23,062 nt of DNA from a virus, in IMG/VR virus record IMGVR_UViG_3300008459_007083, positions 1-23,062 of that record; one strand, 5' to 3'. A program made the position numbers and the translations under genes. Numbering within the stretch: position 1 is the stretch's first letter; each line of letters begins with the position of its first letter. The notes beneath the pieces were generated by a model. It was given only the letters and a program-made list of their open reading frames with translations. It had not been told where the DNA came from and ran no database searches. Positions 14,531 to 21,814 of the stretch are shown piece after piece.

Positions 14531-14628
14531 GCTACTTGAGGCTTTTTCGCCATATTAAGTTTAGCATTGTGAAGTTTAGTTTGCTTCTTCTCTTTGTCTT
14601 TTAAGTATTGAACGAAAGTGATTTTCAT
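14527..14628 (-). CDS. Small lysine-rich protein
   Basis: A 33-residue ORF (MKITFVQYLKDKEKKQTKLHNAK start, ending KKPQVA) with a strong ribosome-binding site AAAGGAG seven bases before the ATG. One third of residues are lysine. It is coupled to the next ORF by a GTGA overlap. The strong Shine-Dalgarno sequence is the main reason to believe it; function unknown. Confidence 0.6.
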   Translation of the reverse strand: MKITFVQYLKDKEKKQTKLHNAKLNMAKKPQVA

Positions 14629-14640
14629 AAGTTTGCTCCT

Positions 14641-14685
14641 TTACTGATGAGTAAATTTGCGTTTCTTCGGTTTCCCTACTTCCAT
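14641..14685 (-). CDS. Possible 14-residue basic leader peptide
   Basis: An ATG-to-TAA frame (MEVGKPKKRKFTHQ) whose stop directly abuts the AAAGGAG of the next gene. Its ATG is inside a 5-bp hairpin (ATCGC TTAG GCGAT, 14684-14697). It could be a leader peptide controlling the 33-residue gene, or chance. Confidence 0.3.
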   Translation of the reverse strand: MEVGKPKKRKFTHQ

Positions 14686-14712
14686 CGCCTAAGCGATAAA
14701 CGTAAAATATGT

Positions 14713-14742
14713 ATATAACTTATTTTGTAACTTTTGATACAA
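14713..14742 (-). promoter_or_regulatory. Possible early promoter for the small-gene set
   Basis: On the minus strand TTGTAT (14742-14737) is followed 18 bases later by TTATAT (14718-14713), a fair sigma70-like pair, in the 134-base gap between the speD terminator and the 33-residue gene's ribosome-binding site. Several alternative -10 candidates lie in the same AT-rich run. Confidence 0.3.
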
Positions 14743-14766
14743 TTTTAAAAGCCTTAAGGGTTAAAA

Positions 14767-14796
14767 ATTTTGGCGGAATTTTTTGCCACCCAAAAT
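14767..14796 (-). terminator. Intrinsic terminator after speD
   Basis: On the minus strand ATTTTGG and CCAAAAT form a 7-bp outer stem with two further inner G-C pairs, and the hairpin is followed by TTTTTAA. It lies 24 bases after the speD stop. Confidence 0.65.
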
Positions 14797-14819
14797 GAAA
14801 TTAAAGTTCAATTTTGATT

Positions 14820-15146
14820 TTATCGCTCAATATAACTAAGGGTATGATTACTAGCAGATAATTGTTCGATGATTACGTCGCACCCTATTTTTGGGTTGCA
14901 ATCACCACAAGTATAAACATCACAAGCTGCCTTTCCCTCCTCAGGCCAAGTATGGATACTAATATGACTCTCAGACAATAAGCACAATACTGTAACTCCT
15001 TGCGGATCAAACTTTTTATAAATTGTTTGACATACGGTTGCCCCACTAATTGCTGCGGCATTTTCTAGTAGATCAATAAGAAAATGCTCATCGTTCAAAA
15101 GAACGAATGAGCATCCGTATAAGTTAAGTAAATAGTGCTTTCCCAT
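14820..15146 (-). CDS. speD: S-adenosylmethionine decarboxylase proenzyme SpeD
   Basis: A 108-residue prokaryotic-type SpeD, which makes decarboxylated SAM, the aminopropyl donor for spermidine synthesis. The signature SESHISIHTWPE (58-69) is intact: self-cleavage before Ser60 would give the pyruvoyl group, and His65 and Cys80 correspond to the processing and catalytic residues of the small bacterial/archaeal enzymes (Ser63, His68, Cys83 in Thermotoga). Length is slightly short of the usual 120-130 residues. It starts directly at the stop of the previous gene. speD is a known cyanophage auxiliary metabolic gene, perhaps adjusting polyamines for DNA packaging or photosystem function; no spermidine synthase gene is in this window. 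Confidence 0.93.
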   Translation of the reverse strand: MGKHYLLNLYGCSFVLLNDEHFLIDLLENAAAISGATVCQTIYKKFDPQGVTVLCLLSESHISIHTWPEEGKAACDVYTCGDCNPKIGCDVIIEQLSASNHTLSYIER

Positions 15147-15521
15147 TTATTTTCTTTTTTTAGGTTTTGGTGCCTGGTATCCCCACAGTTTTGGATTAAC
15201 TTTACCATCAGCCCATCTCATCCCTTTAAAACCTTCTCTAAACTTATCCCAATATAGATCAAAAATTTTAGATTGTTTAGGACTTCTTGTGATGTCATAA
15301 CAAACTTTGCCATCAAGTAGATAGGCAACTAGGTAGGCATCAAGAGGAAGATTTGGATTTTTAGCATCCTGTAAGGTACATCTTTCTTGAATAATTTCGC
15401 ATCCATAACGAGATTTAGAAAGTTCTCTTTCGTGTGGAGTCCATACTTCTAAATTAGTCTCTTTATCGGATGCCTTATCTTTTTCTGCTGACATCTTTTT
15501 CGGTGTAATATTTCTAGTCAT
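15147..15521 (-). CDS. Conserved cyanophage protein of unknown function
   Basis: A 124-residue protein from the ATG at 15521 (MTRNITPKKMSAEKDK...); GTGAGG lies nine bases upstream, and the longer GTG frame would start inside that site. The N-terminal 35 residues are polar and probably disordered. The rest is a small domain (YGCEIIQERCTL, LDAYLVAYLLDGKVCYDI, DLYWDKFREGFKGM) ending in a basic tail (PKPKKRK). I recall it as conserved in cyanophages, without known function. It directly abuts speD, suggesting coupled expression. Confidence 0.75.
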   Translation of the reverse strand: MTRNITPKKMSAEKDKASDKETNLEVWTPHERELSKSRYGCEIIQERCTLQDAKNPNLPLDAYLVAYLLDGKVCYDITRSPKQSKIFDLYWDKFREGFKGMRWADGKVNPKLWGYQAPKPKKRK

Positions 15522-15552
15522 TACAATAAACCTCACTTAATATAGTAACGTA

Positions 15553-16167
15553 TCAACCTCTACCACCCCATCTAATATCTGGGTAAGCTTGTGATACGAT
15601 TTCTTTGGTAATTTTATATTTAGTTTGTAGTTTTTTATCTTTACAGAGGCATACAATTTCTGCTTCTAATGGATGCAATCCTTGCAGAACATTGATGAAC
15701 ATCGTTTCTCTGCGAAGAGAACTTAGACTATCATTCCCACCCCTAATAAAATTATAAAACGCATTATATTCTTTACGAATAGAAGATCTTCCTTGATCAT
15801 TGGCACCAAGAGAATTGGTTCCAATTTCTTGCATTTTAGAAACTGCATCAGTAATCTTTTCGCTTACAGTTCCACTGAAAGAATTTTGTTCCCCAACACT
15901 TGCATATGGAACTTCACCTTCAGGAAGCATTGAGATAATACTTTCATCAAAATTCCAAATAAAAATGGATTTTAATGATGCATCTTCATATTTTTTAAGA
16001 ATTTCTACCTTTTTTGCATTTGTTCTTTGCTTTGATACAAGTTGAAGAACTTCAAATGCAAATGGATTCGTTGGTAAATTATCAGAAATAACTTCAAACT
16101 TTTTAGTATTAGTTGTTGGTACTTCTTTAATTTCTTTAGTCTTCTTCGTCGTTGTCTTCGTAGTCAT
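15553..16167 (-). CDS. Conserved T4-like cyanophage protein (possibly DUF6433)
   Basis: A 204-residue protein from the ATG at 16167; a TTG start four codons earlier is possible but sits too close to the GAGG site. The first 25 residues are Thr/Lys-rich. The core has PFAFEVLQLVSKQRTNAKKVEILKKYED, SIFIWNFDESIISMLPEGEVPY and LHPLEAEIVCLCKDKKL. I believe this corresponds to a family of T4-like marine phages (DUF6433) but cannot verify. Function unknown. It overlaps the 74-residue membrane protein by 32 bases. Confidence 0.75.
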   Translation of the reverse strand: MTTKTTTKKTKEIKEVPTTNTKKFEVISDNLPTNPFAFEVLQLVSKQRTNAKKVEILKKYEDASLKSIFIWNFDESIISMLPEGEVPYASVGEQNSFSGTVSEKITDAVSKMQEIGTNSLGANDQGRSSIRKEYNAFYNFIRGGNDSLSSLRRETMFINVLQGLHPLEAEIVCLCKDKKLQTKYKITKEIVSQAYPDIRWGGRG

Positions 16168-16360
16168 AATCGTTTTCAAACCTCACGGCAAGTATTTCGT
16201 CTGGAATAATGTTCCCATTTGCATCATACATTTCTGGATGGAATTTAGGGAATTCTTGATAGTTCATCATATATTCTCTAGCAACCCAACCTGTCATTAT
16301 CCCGACTATAAAAAATAAAACGGTCATAAATGAACCGAATACTAAACTAGTTGCTAACAT
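16136..16360 (-). CDS. Small membrane protein with acidic tail
   Basis: A 74-residue protein from the ATG at 16360, chosen because GGAGAAAAAA precedes it; an upstream extension (MSFPLKQG...) has no such site. Residues about 3-25 (ATSLVFGSFMTVLFFIVGIMTGWVA) form one membrane segment, followed by REYMMNYQEFPKFHPEMYDANG and a very acidic end (DYDYEDNDEED). N-terminus out or in cannot be decided. It lacks the high-light-inducible protein motif. I know similar short membrane proteins in cyanophages, function unknown. A late promoter match lies about 180 bases upstream. Confidence 0.75.
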   Translation of the reverse strand: MLATSLVFGSFMTVLFFIVGIMTGWVAREYMMNYQEFPKFHPEMYDANGNIIPDEILAVRFENDYDYEDNDEED

Positions 16361-16439
16361 TTTTTTCTCCGGGAAACTACTATTTTTTCCTTGTTTTAAT
16401 GGAAAACTCAAAATAAATGGTTACTTCCCGTTTGAGGAG

Positions 16440-16490
16440 GCAAACCATCTTTTCGTAAATAACGTGAAACAGTTTGGTTTGCTTTTTTTT
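16440..16490 (+). terminator. Plus-strand intrinsic-terminator-like hairpin without a plus-strand gene
   Basis: GCAAACCA (16440-16447) pairs with TGGTTTGC (16475-16482), immediately followed by eight T on the plus strand. All genes around are on the minus strand. AATAAATG, a near match to the late promoter core, lies at about 16410-16418 on the plus strand. This could close a short plus-strand RNA of about 70 bases. In the minus direction the hairpin lacks a T run. Confidence 0.5.
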
Positions 16491-16537
16491 ACCCCCATTC
16501 AAAATTAATTCAACACCACGATTTACGTGGTCATTAT

Positions 16538-16545
16538 TATTTATG
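16538..16545 (-). promoter_or_regulatory. T4-type late promoter for the 74-residue protein to speD set
   Basis: The minus strand reads CATAAATA, an exact NATAAATA match, just after the grx stop (16553). It would create a leader of about 170 bases (16361-16531) before the membrane protein gene; that leader contains a 6-bp hairpin (ACCACG TAAAT CGTGGT, about 16515-16531) and the hairpin at 16440-16482. I see no gene in it. Confidence 0.55.
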
Positions 16546-16552
16546 TTTGTCA

Positions 16553-16789
16553 TCAAATAATATTTTGTTCTTTAAGATACTTGACCGTATCAGTACATCC
16601 ACCCAGTTTAATATCATTACAAATAACTTGGGGGAATGTTGAACCTTCACCAAACTCAGAATAGAATTCTTCTCGGGTAAAATCCTGATCTAAATTATAC
16701 ACTACATACTTTAGATTTGTCAATTCTAAAACTTGTTTTACTTTTTGGCAATATGGACAACTATCTTTGGAATAAATTGCGAAATTCAT
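16553..16789 (-). CDS. grx: Glutaredoxin
   Basis: A 78-residue glutaredoxin. The active site CPYC (Cys11-Cys14) follows the first strand, with the cis-proline loop TFPQV (Pro53) and the GG turn LGGCTD (63-66). Such proteins pass electrons from glutathione to ribonucleotide reductase and other disulphides; T4 has nrdC in a similar role. An additional Cys65 in the GG turn is a minor variation. No ribonucleotide reductase gene is in the window. It stands alone between two late promoter matches. Confidence 0.93.
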   Translation of the reverse strand: MNFAIYSKDSCPYCQKVKQVLELTNLKYVVYNLDQDFTREEFYSEFGEGSTFPQVICNDIKLGGCTDTVKYLKEQNII

Positions 16790-16814
16790 AACTTTAAAAT
16801 ATTAGGGTTTAACG

Positions 16815-16822
16815 TATTTATT
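16815..16822 (-). promoter_or_regulatory. T4-type late promoter for grx
   Basis: The minus strand reads AATAAATA, an exact NATAAATA match, 26 bases before the grx start and 15 bases after the stop of the 978-residue gene. No -35 is needed in the T4 late system. Confidence 0.6.
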
Positions 16823-16836
16823 GTAACAAATTTTGA

Positions 16837-19773
16837 TCATTCATTGAAAATATAAATCATAAATTCACAAGTATAAGTATCAATAAAATTATCATCAAAT
16901 ATCTTATCCTTAATATCTAATGAATTTCCCCAAGAAATATTTTGACGAGTACAAGACATAACTTTATAATTTTTAAATTGAGACAGGCAGTTATTCCTAA
17001 AGGTTTTAAACTTATCCCTACAACCCTGATAATTAAGATGAACTTCCATAGCAATAAACTTGACATTATTAAGTAAGAAGTCCATATTTTCTTCTGTGAA
17101 AATACTATATTCCCCACCTTCACAATCAACCTTCATATAATCAACATAATTGATTGAATATTTTTCAATCATATTCTTAAAAGTTATTCCTGTAAATTCT
17201 TCGTCGCCACCAAAGATATTAATTTTATCAATCTCATCTCCAACAATCGCACTATTAATATAGGTTAATGGATTTTCGGAATAATCAAATACCTTCTCGG
17301 AGCAGTTCTTTGAAAGTACCTTTAGTAACCTTTTAGAAGGTTCCACACAATAAACTTTTTTTGGTTTCTGATCTAAGATTGAAATAGTATAAGCACCAAC
17401 ACTGGCACCGATATCTAAAACTACATCACCTTCCTTAACATCATTCCAAAATCTATAAACTTTCTCGTGAATAATTTCTCTTTCTATAGTCACAATATCT
17501 TCATAAGTCAAAGTTGACCAATCAAAATCTTGAGAATAGTTGAAAGAATGATTACTAGGTTTTGCCGAATTTACCGGAACATTTCCACCTACAACTTTTA
17601 TCGTTTCACAGATTACATTATAATCATATTCTGATATTTGATAATTGGAAGTGATATCCTGAAGTAATTCTCTAGATTCTTCCGTCTTTCCCCACCACCA
17701 GGCAGCAATAGATTTTTCATAAAGAAGTCCATATTTACCAGGATATGCAACATCAGTTCTTAATGCTGGCAAATCAAAATTACAGTGCCTAATACCAAGA
17801 TCAGCAGTGATATAACAATCTTGCCACCATTGCTTTTTTTCGGCATAGCGACTTAAAAGATAATATGCTTCTGGGCGATCAGGTCTAAATGCCTGTGCCT
17901 GAAACAACATTCCTCTAGAACTTCCATCTCGTTCCCCTTGCTTTTCATAACAATAGGAACCACGAATGAGAGCCTCATACGCAAGATCTTTATCATCTGC
18001 TCTTTCGGCACATCTTAAAAAGTATGAAAGTGCAGGAGCAGTATGCCCCTCTTTCTCATACCAAAGTCCAAGAGAAAAATTATATTCGGCATTTTCAGTA
18101 TCCAAAGAATACTGAGTTAGAAGTTCTTCAATCTCAGTTTTTTGTGTCAGAGTTTCTTTTCTATTTACTTTTCCTTTATTTTTCCAATATTCTATAACAA
18201 GTTCTTTTGACTTTCTATGATTTGTTTTTTGCCCATCACTAACATCATCATCTTCGTTTTCAAAAGTTGACTTAAAATCAATATTCTCAACAAAAAGGGG
18301 AATGGTATATGTTTTACCAAGAGAAGTAAATAAAATATTCTCAATCAGAGGCATAACATCAGCACTAGGAAGTTCTAAGTGATAAGTATCATCAATAATA
18401 TATGTGTCAATTATTTTTTTAGCATAATCCCTAGTAAGAATATATGCTGTTGCACCCCAATCATCCCAATACCTTTCTCTCAATGCAAAGGTATCATAAC
18501 TTCCACGGATTGTAAATAACTGAACACACTCAGCATCTTTAGGTAAAGAATCTACAAATTCTTTCCAAGTGAAATTCCAGTGCTGAACAGTATCCAGACT
18601 CAAATCATCTTCACAGAAAAATCCATACTCCTCATCTGTAGTTTCATACCAATCCTTAATTGCTTTTAGATGTGAAACGCAACACCCTTTCGTACCGTCA
18701 TTTAAAGTATCAAGATATTTACCCGTTAATTTATCATCACAATCAGAAAACTTTTTTGAAATTATGGACCTTGGAGATATCCCATATTTTGAAAATTGTC
18801 CTTCCAACTCTTCCCTTCTATCAGAACATTCTTCAAGACTTACATAATACGGTGTAGGAAATCCTTTTAATTTATCTTCTTGTTCTTCCAATTCAATTTC
18901 CTCTGCAAAATAATTTTGGTCATCCATTTGAATAATTTTCCAATTTGTCTTTGGTTTTATGTAAGTCTTTTTGTTTTCCCCAATAATTTTTTGATTTAAC
19001 TTAGTATGAGTTTGAGAAATGAAATATTCAGCTTGCCATTTATCATTACCATCATTAAAAGAATTTATCCACTGACTTTGACTTCCTTCCCCATCATCAG
19101 AATAAAATCCTTCAAAATTTTCAACTCTTTTTGTATCTGCGTGTGGGAGATGAATCATATTATGATCGCAATCTATTTTTTTATGATTCAATCCCAAATT
19201 TTCCAATCGTTCATAGAGTTCGCTATCTTCAAAGGCATAATATTTTCCAAGATTTTCGTTGTATCCTCCAATCTTTTCAAAATTTTCCTTAGTAATAAAT
19301 AAAAGACCAGTAAGGTATTTGAAATAAGGACTATAAGAAGTAAAATATTCTCTTAGTTGCTCAGTACTCATTTCTTGCTTATCAATCATATAAGTATCAG
19401 TTTTCTCATCATAAAATTCTGGACTGGTATAATTATGAATACCGGAGGTAAATTCATTTTCACCGGGAAAATATTTTTCAATAAACTTATAATATGGATT
19501 AATCACATAATCAGTATCAAGTTTAAGAATATAGTCTCCAGTAGCAAGACTCGCAGCAAGATTTAATGGTTGTGGTTGATTAAAATATTTTTTATTCTGA
19601 ACAGTTACAATTTTAATTCTTGGATCTAAACTCGTAAAAGAATTAAGTGGTTCATCCGAACTCCAATCTACAACAATAATCTCAGATATTTCTTTAAAAT
19701 TTAACCAAGAATTCAAAGATACTCGAAGTGCAGAATTACGATTTTTGCAGGCACAAATAATAGAAATACTCAT
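16837..19773 (-). CDS. Multidomain glycan enzyme: GT2, GT25-like, TPR-like region and FkbM methyltransferase
   Basis: A 978-residue protein with four parts. Residues 1-230: GT2-type glycosyltransferase with SIICACKNR at the start, DTD at 86-88, and FEDSEL with the catalytic-type acid (Glu182/Asp183). About 305-500: GT25-like domain (YYVSLEECSDRREEL, GCCVSHLKAI, FFCEDDLSL with Glu388-Asp390, and WGATAYILTRDYA). About 555-715: helical tetratricopeptide-like repeats (LGLWYEKEGHTAPALSYF, RPDRPEAYYLLSRYAE). About 750-978: FkbM-type SAM methyltransferase with VLDIGASVGAY (785-795), EP at 811-812 and KVDCEGGEY (881-889). It is the last and largest gene of the glycan cassette, cytoplasmic with no membrane anchor. 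Substrates cannot be read from the sequence. Confidence 0.85.
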   Translation of the reverse strand: MSISIICACKNRNSALRVSLNSWLNFKEISEIIVVDWSSDEPLNSFTSLDPRIKIVTVQNKKYFNQPQPLNLAASLATGDYILKLDTDYVINPYYKFIEKYFPGENEFTSGIHNYTSPEFYDEKTDTYMIDKQEMSTEQLREYFTSYSPYFKYLTGLLFITKENFEKIGGYNENLGKYYAFEDSELYERLENLGLNHKKIDCDHNMIHLPHADTKRVENFEGFYSDDGEGSQSQWINSFNDGNDKWQAEYFISQTHTKLNQKIIGENKKTYIKPKTNWKIIQMDDQNYFAEEIELEEQEDKLKGFPTPYYVSLEECSDRREELEGQFSKYGISPRSIISKKFSDCDDKLTGKYLDTLNDGTKGCCVSHLKAIKDWYETTDEEYGFFCEDDLSLDTVQHWNFTWKEFVDSLPKDAECVQLFTIRGSYDTFALRERYWDDWGATAYILTRDYAKKIIDTYIIDDTYHLELPSADVMPLIENILFTSLGKTYTIPLFVENIDFKSTFENEDDDVSDGQKTNHRKSKELVIEYWKNKGKVNRKETLTQKTEIEELLTQYSLDTENAEYNFSLGLWYEKEGHTAPALSYFLRCAERADDKDLAYEALIRGSYCYEKQGERDGSSRGMLFQAQAFRPDRPEAYYLLSRYAEKKQWWQDCYITADLGIRHCNFDLPALRTDVAYPGKYGLLYEKSIAAWWWGKTEESRELLQDITSNYQISEYDYNVICETIKVVGGNVPVNSAKPSNHSFNYSQDFDWSTLTYEDIVTIEREIIHEKVYRFWNDVKEGDVVLDIGASVGAYTISILDQKPKKVYCVEPSKRLLKVLSKNCSEKVFDYSENPLTYINSAIVGDEIDKINIFGGDEEFTGITFKNMIEKYSINYVDYMKVDCEGGEYSIFTEENMDFLLNNVKFIAMEVHLNYQGCRDKFKTFRNNCLSQFKNYKVMSCTRQNISWGNSLDIKDKIFDDNFIDTYTCEFMIYIFNE

Positions 19774-19810
19774 AAGTTATTTTTATAAAATTAAATCAAT
19801 GCTGTATATA

Positions 19811-20548
19811 TTAGAGAACAATCCAGTCCGAAAGATACAAATCTTTGGTATTCCAATTTGAAAATTCCCCACAAAACCAGTTTTTTGGTGCAATTGTTTT
19901 TTTACTTTTTGCCAACCACGATCCCCACCAGGAAAAGGATGAGTTTGAAATAATATGATAGTCACAGAGAGACATTAAACATAAGTCAACGAAGGGATCA
20001 TTAGAAGAAGAAAATTTAAATCTTTTTCCAACAAACTGTTCCCTACACCAATTTATATCATCACTTAAAACCATAATTTCTAAATCAGAAAAATATTTAA
20101 GTGCTTCTAAATAATAATCAAGTTCCAGTAAAATAAAATTAGGATCAGTTATATAATCTCCCCGTCGAACGTGAAGTGCCACGACTTCTTTTGAAAGAAT
20201 ATGTTTGCGATAGTGAGAACAACTATTGAATATTATATCATAAAATCTAAAATCTTTTCTAAGTTCTTCTTCAATATGAGAAAAATACTTTTCAGTTTGA
20301 AAGAATCCGTATAAATCTCCTTCAGAACAAGAAAAAATATTCTCATCAAATTCATATGATGTTTCTTTTATGGTCGGATAAAAAATTTCAGTGCCTTTCT
20401 TTGGAATCTGAAAGCATTTATGAAGTGAAGTATCTAATGGTAGGCAATAATCTGTTGAATTATGTGTCGCAATTCCTTTCAAAGCGGCATATTGGAACAT
20501 CTGATTTCCAAGTCTTCCAAGTGAGCCAAGATTACTAAATGATATCAT
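19811..20548 (-). CDS. Alpha-1,2-fucosyltransferase-like enzyme, GT11
   Basis: A 245-residue GT11-family glycosyltransferase. Motifs: GRLGNQMFQYAALKG near the N-terminus (about 11-25), HVRRGDY (about 126-132) for GDP-fucose binding, and SNSSFSWWGSWLA (about 200-212). GT11 enzymes transfer fucose from GDP-fucose, usually in alpha-1,2 linkage. I take the ATG at 20548; a GTG one codon earlier is equally possible. It overlaps the preceding methyltransferase by 14 bases, so the two are probably co-translated. Host GDP-fucose would be needed, because no GDP-fucose synthesis genes are visible here. Confidence 0.88.
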   Translation of the reverse strand: MISFSNLGSLGRLGNQMFQYAALKGIATHNSTDYCLPLDTSLHKCFQIPKKGTEIFYPTIKETSYEFDENIFSCSEGDLYGFFQTEKYFSHIEEELRKDFRFYDIIFNSCSHYRKHILSKEVVALHVRRGDYITDPNFILLELDYYLEALKYFSDLEIMVLSDDINWCREQFVGKRFKFSSSNDPFVDLCLMSLCDYHIISNSSFSWWGSWLAKSKKTIAPKNWFCGEFSNWNTKDLYLSDWIVL

Positions 20549-21197
20549 CACTTATAAAAATAGTATTAATATCATCTTTATAAATTTCGCTATAATTATA
20601 TTTTTCTATGTGATGCCTGAGATGCTTTACCTTGGTTACAATTTCTAGATTATCTGTGAAGTATGAGTGATTATCAACCAACTCCACAATTAACATCTTT
20701 GGTTTCCATTCATTAAGATTAAAAGAATAAAAGACTTCGTGTTCTTTTCCCTCAACATCAACAACCAACAAATCAAAATTATGAGGTACATTATATCTTT
20801 TTAAGAAAGTATCCATTCTTAATTGGTAGCAAATACTCTCACTATAATCTGGGTAATTAAACTTTGTTATTCCTAACTCGGCGTGTTCCTTATCAAGACT
20901 AGAAAGAATCCCATTACCATAAATTTTTTGAACTCCTTCTTCTGATCCTATTGAAAGATTCGCAACTATTACATTATTTTTTTTATGCCTATCCAAGCAC
21001 TTGAGATAATTTTCGTGTATTGGTTCAACATAAAATCCTCTCCATCCAGAATCTGCCAAACAAGAGGTGTTTGATACAGATTCCCCATCAAAAGCACCAA
21101 TCTCAACGAAAGTTCTATGATTAGAAAATAACCCAAAGTAATTTGTGTATATCTTATCTAAATCTTTTATCTGACAAGTTTCTGATAATTTGTACAT
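20535..21197 (-). CDS. FkbM-type methyltransferase
   Basis: A 220-residue SAM-dependent methyltransferase of the FkbM type. It has VEIGAFDGESVS (about 31-42) for SAM binding, YVEPIHENY (about 56-64), and LVVDVEGKEHEVF in the acidic motif (about 144-156). FkbM-type enzymes methylate hydroxyl groups of sugars or polyketides. A stop is shared in a 14-base overlap with the fucosyltransferase. Low third-position GC, like neighbours. It could also be an inactive paralogue, but the key acidic residues are present. Confidence 0.85.
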   Translation of the reverse strand: MYKLSETCQIKDLDKIYTNYFGLFSNHRTFVEIGAFDGESVSNTSCLADSGWRGFYVEPIHENYLKCLDRHKKNNVIVANLSIGSEEGVQKIYGNGILSSLDKEHAELGITKFNYPDYSESICYQLRMDTFLKRYNVPHNFDLLVVDVEGKEHEVFYSFNLNEWKPKMLIVELVDNHSYFTDNLEIVTKVKHLRHHIEKYNYSEIYKDDINTIFISDDII

Positions 21198-21202
21198 AAT
21201 GA

Positions 21203-21814
21203 TTATTTGATATAAAGTGCATCACCCCAAGGACCATCGTACCACCAAAAAGTTTCTACTCTTCTCATATTATAGTTTGATAGGTAATTATCAATCTCCT
21301 CAATATAAGCATTTCCTTCATAAACCTCATTACGATTAACTTCGCAATATAAGTAATCAATATTTTCTAGTGTTTTTTCTGCTCCTTTAAGAACCTCCAT
21401 TTCGTATCCTTGAACATCCAGATTAATGAAATTATAGTTTTTAAATAAAAAATCATCAAGTCTTTTCATTTCTACTGTCTCTTCACCAGAAAAAACTACC
21501 TCAGGATGTAAGTCCAAATGAATCTTTGGTTTCAGAACAGAACTACTTTCAAGATTATTACTACTTAAAAACATATTGACATTCTGATTTTTATTTCCCA
21601 GAGCAACGCAATGTCCGATAATATTTGCACTTGAATCAGAGACATTATTCTTTAATACCTCAAAGTTATTTTTTAGGGGTTCAAATAAAGCAATATCATC
21701 AATTCCAAGATTCACATAATTAGGTACTTCTTCCCCATAATGAGCGCCAATATGAATAACTCCAGATATATTCATATTATATTTTTTAATAAGTCCACTA
21801 AGTTCTAAAATCAT
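21203..21814 (-). CDS. FkbM-type methyltransferase
   Basis: A 203-residue SAM-dependent methyltransferase. GVIHIGAHYGEEVPNY (about 18-33) is the SAM-binding loop, LFEPLKNNF (about 43-51) the second-strand acid, and FINLDVQGYEMEVLKGAE (about 129-146) the FkbM acidic motif. It is only loosely similar to the 220-residue neighbour, so the pair are not a recent duplication. It starts at an ATGA overlap with the GH130-like gene. Probable target is a hydroxyl of a sugar made by the cassette; that is inference. Confidence 0.85.
   Translation of the reverse strand: MILELSGLIKKYNMNISGVIHIGAHYGEEVPNYVNLGIDDIALFEPLKNNFEVLKNNVSDSSANIIGHCVALGNKNQNVNMFLSSNNLESSSVLKPKIHLDLHPEVVFSGEETVEMKRLDDFLFKNYNFINLDVQGYEMEVLKGAEKTLENIDYLYCEVNRNEVYEGNAYIEEIDNYLSNYNMRRVETFWWYDGPWGDALYIK

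Noticed and set aside
15146-15153. AAATAAAT late-promoter-like string before speD
   Set aside because: It overlaps the stop of the preceding gene and the speD ATG itself, so transcription would start inside the gene.
16418-16459. Plus-strand 13-codon frame starting ATGGTTACTTCC
   Set aside because: No ribosome-binding site and it lies within the hairpin region; very short frames of this size are expected by chance.
20107-20113. CTAAATA on the plus strand inside the fucosyltransferase gene
   Set aside because: No plus-strand gene follows; treated as a chance match in AT-rich coding DNA.
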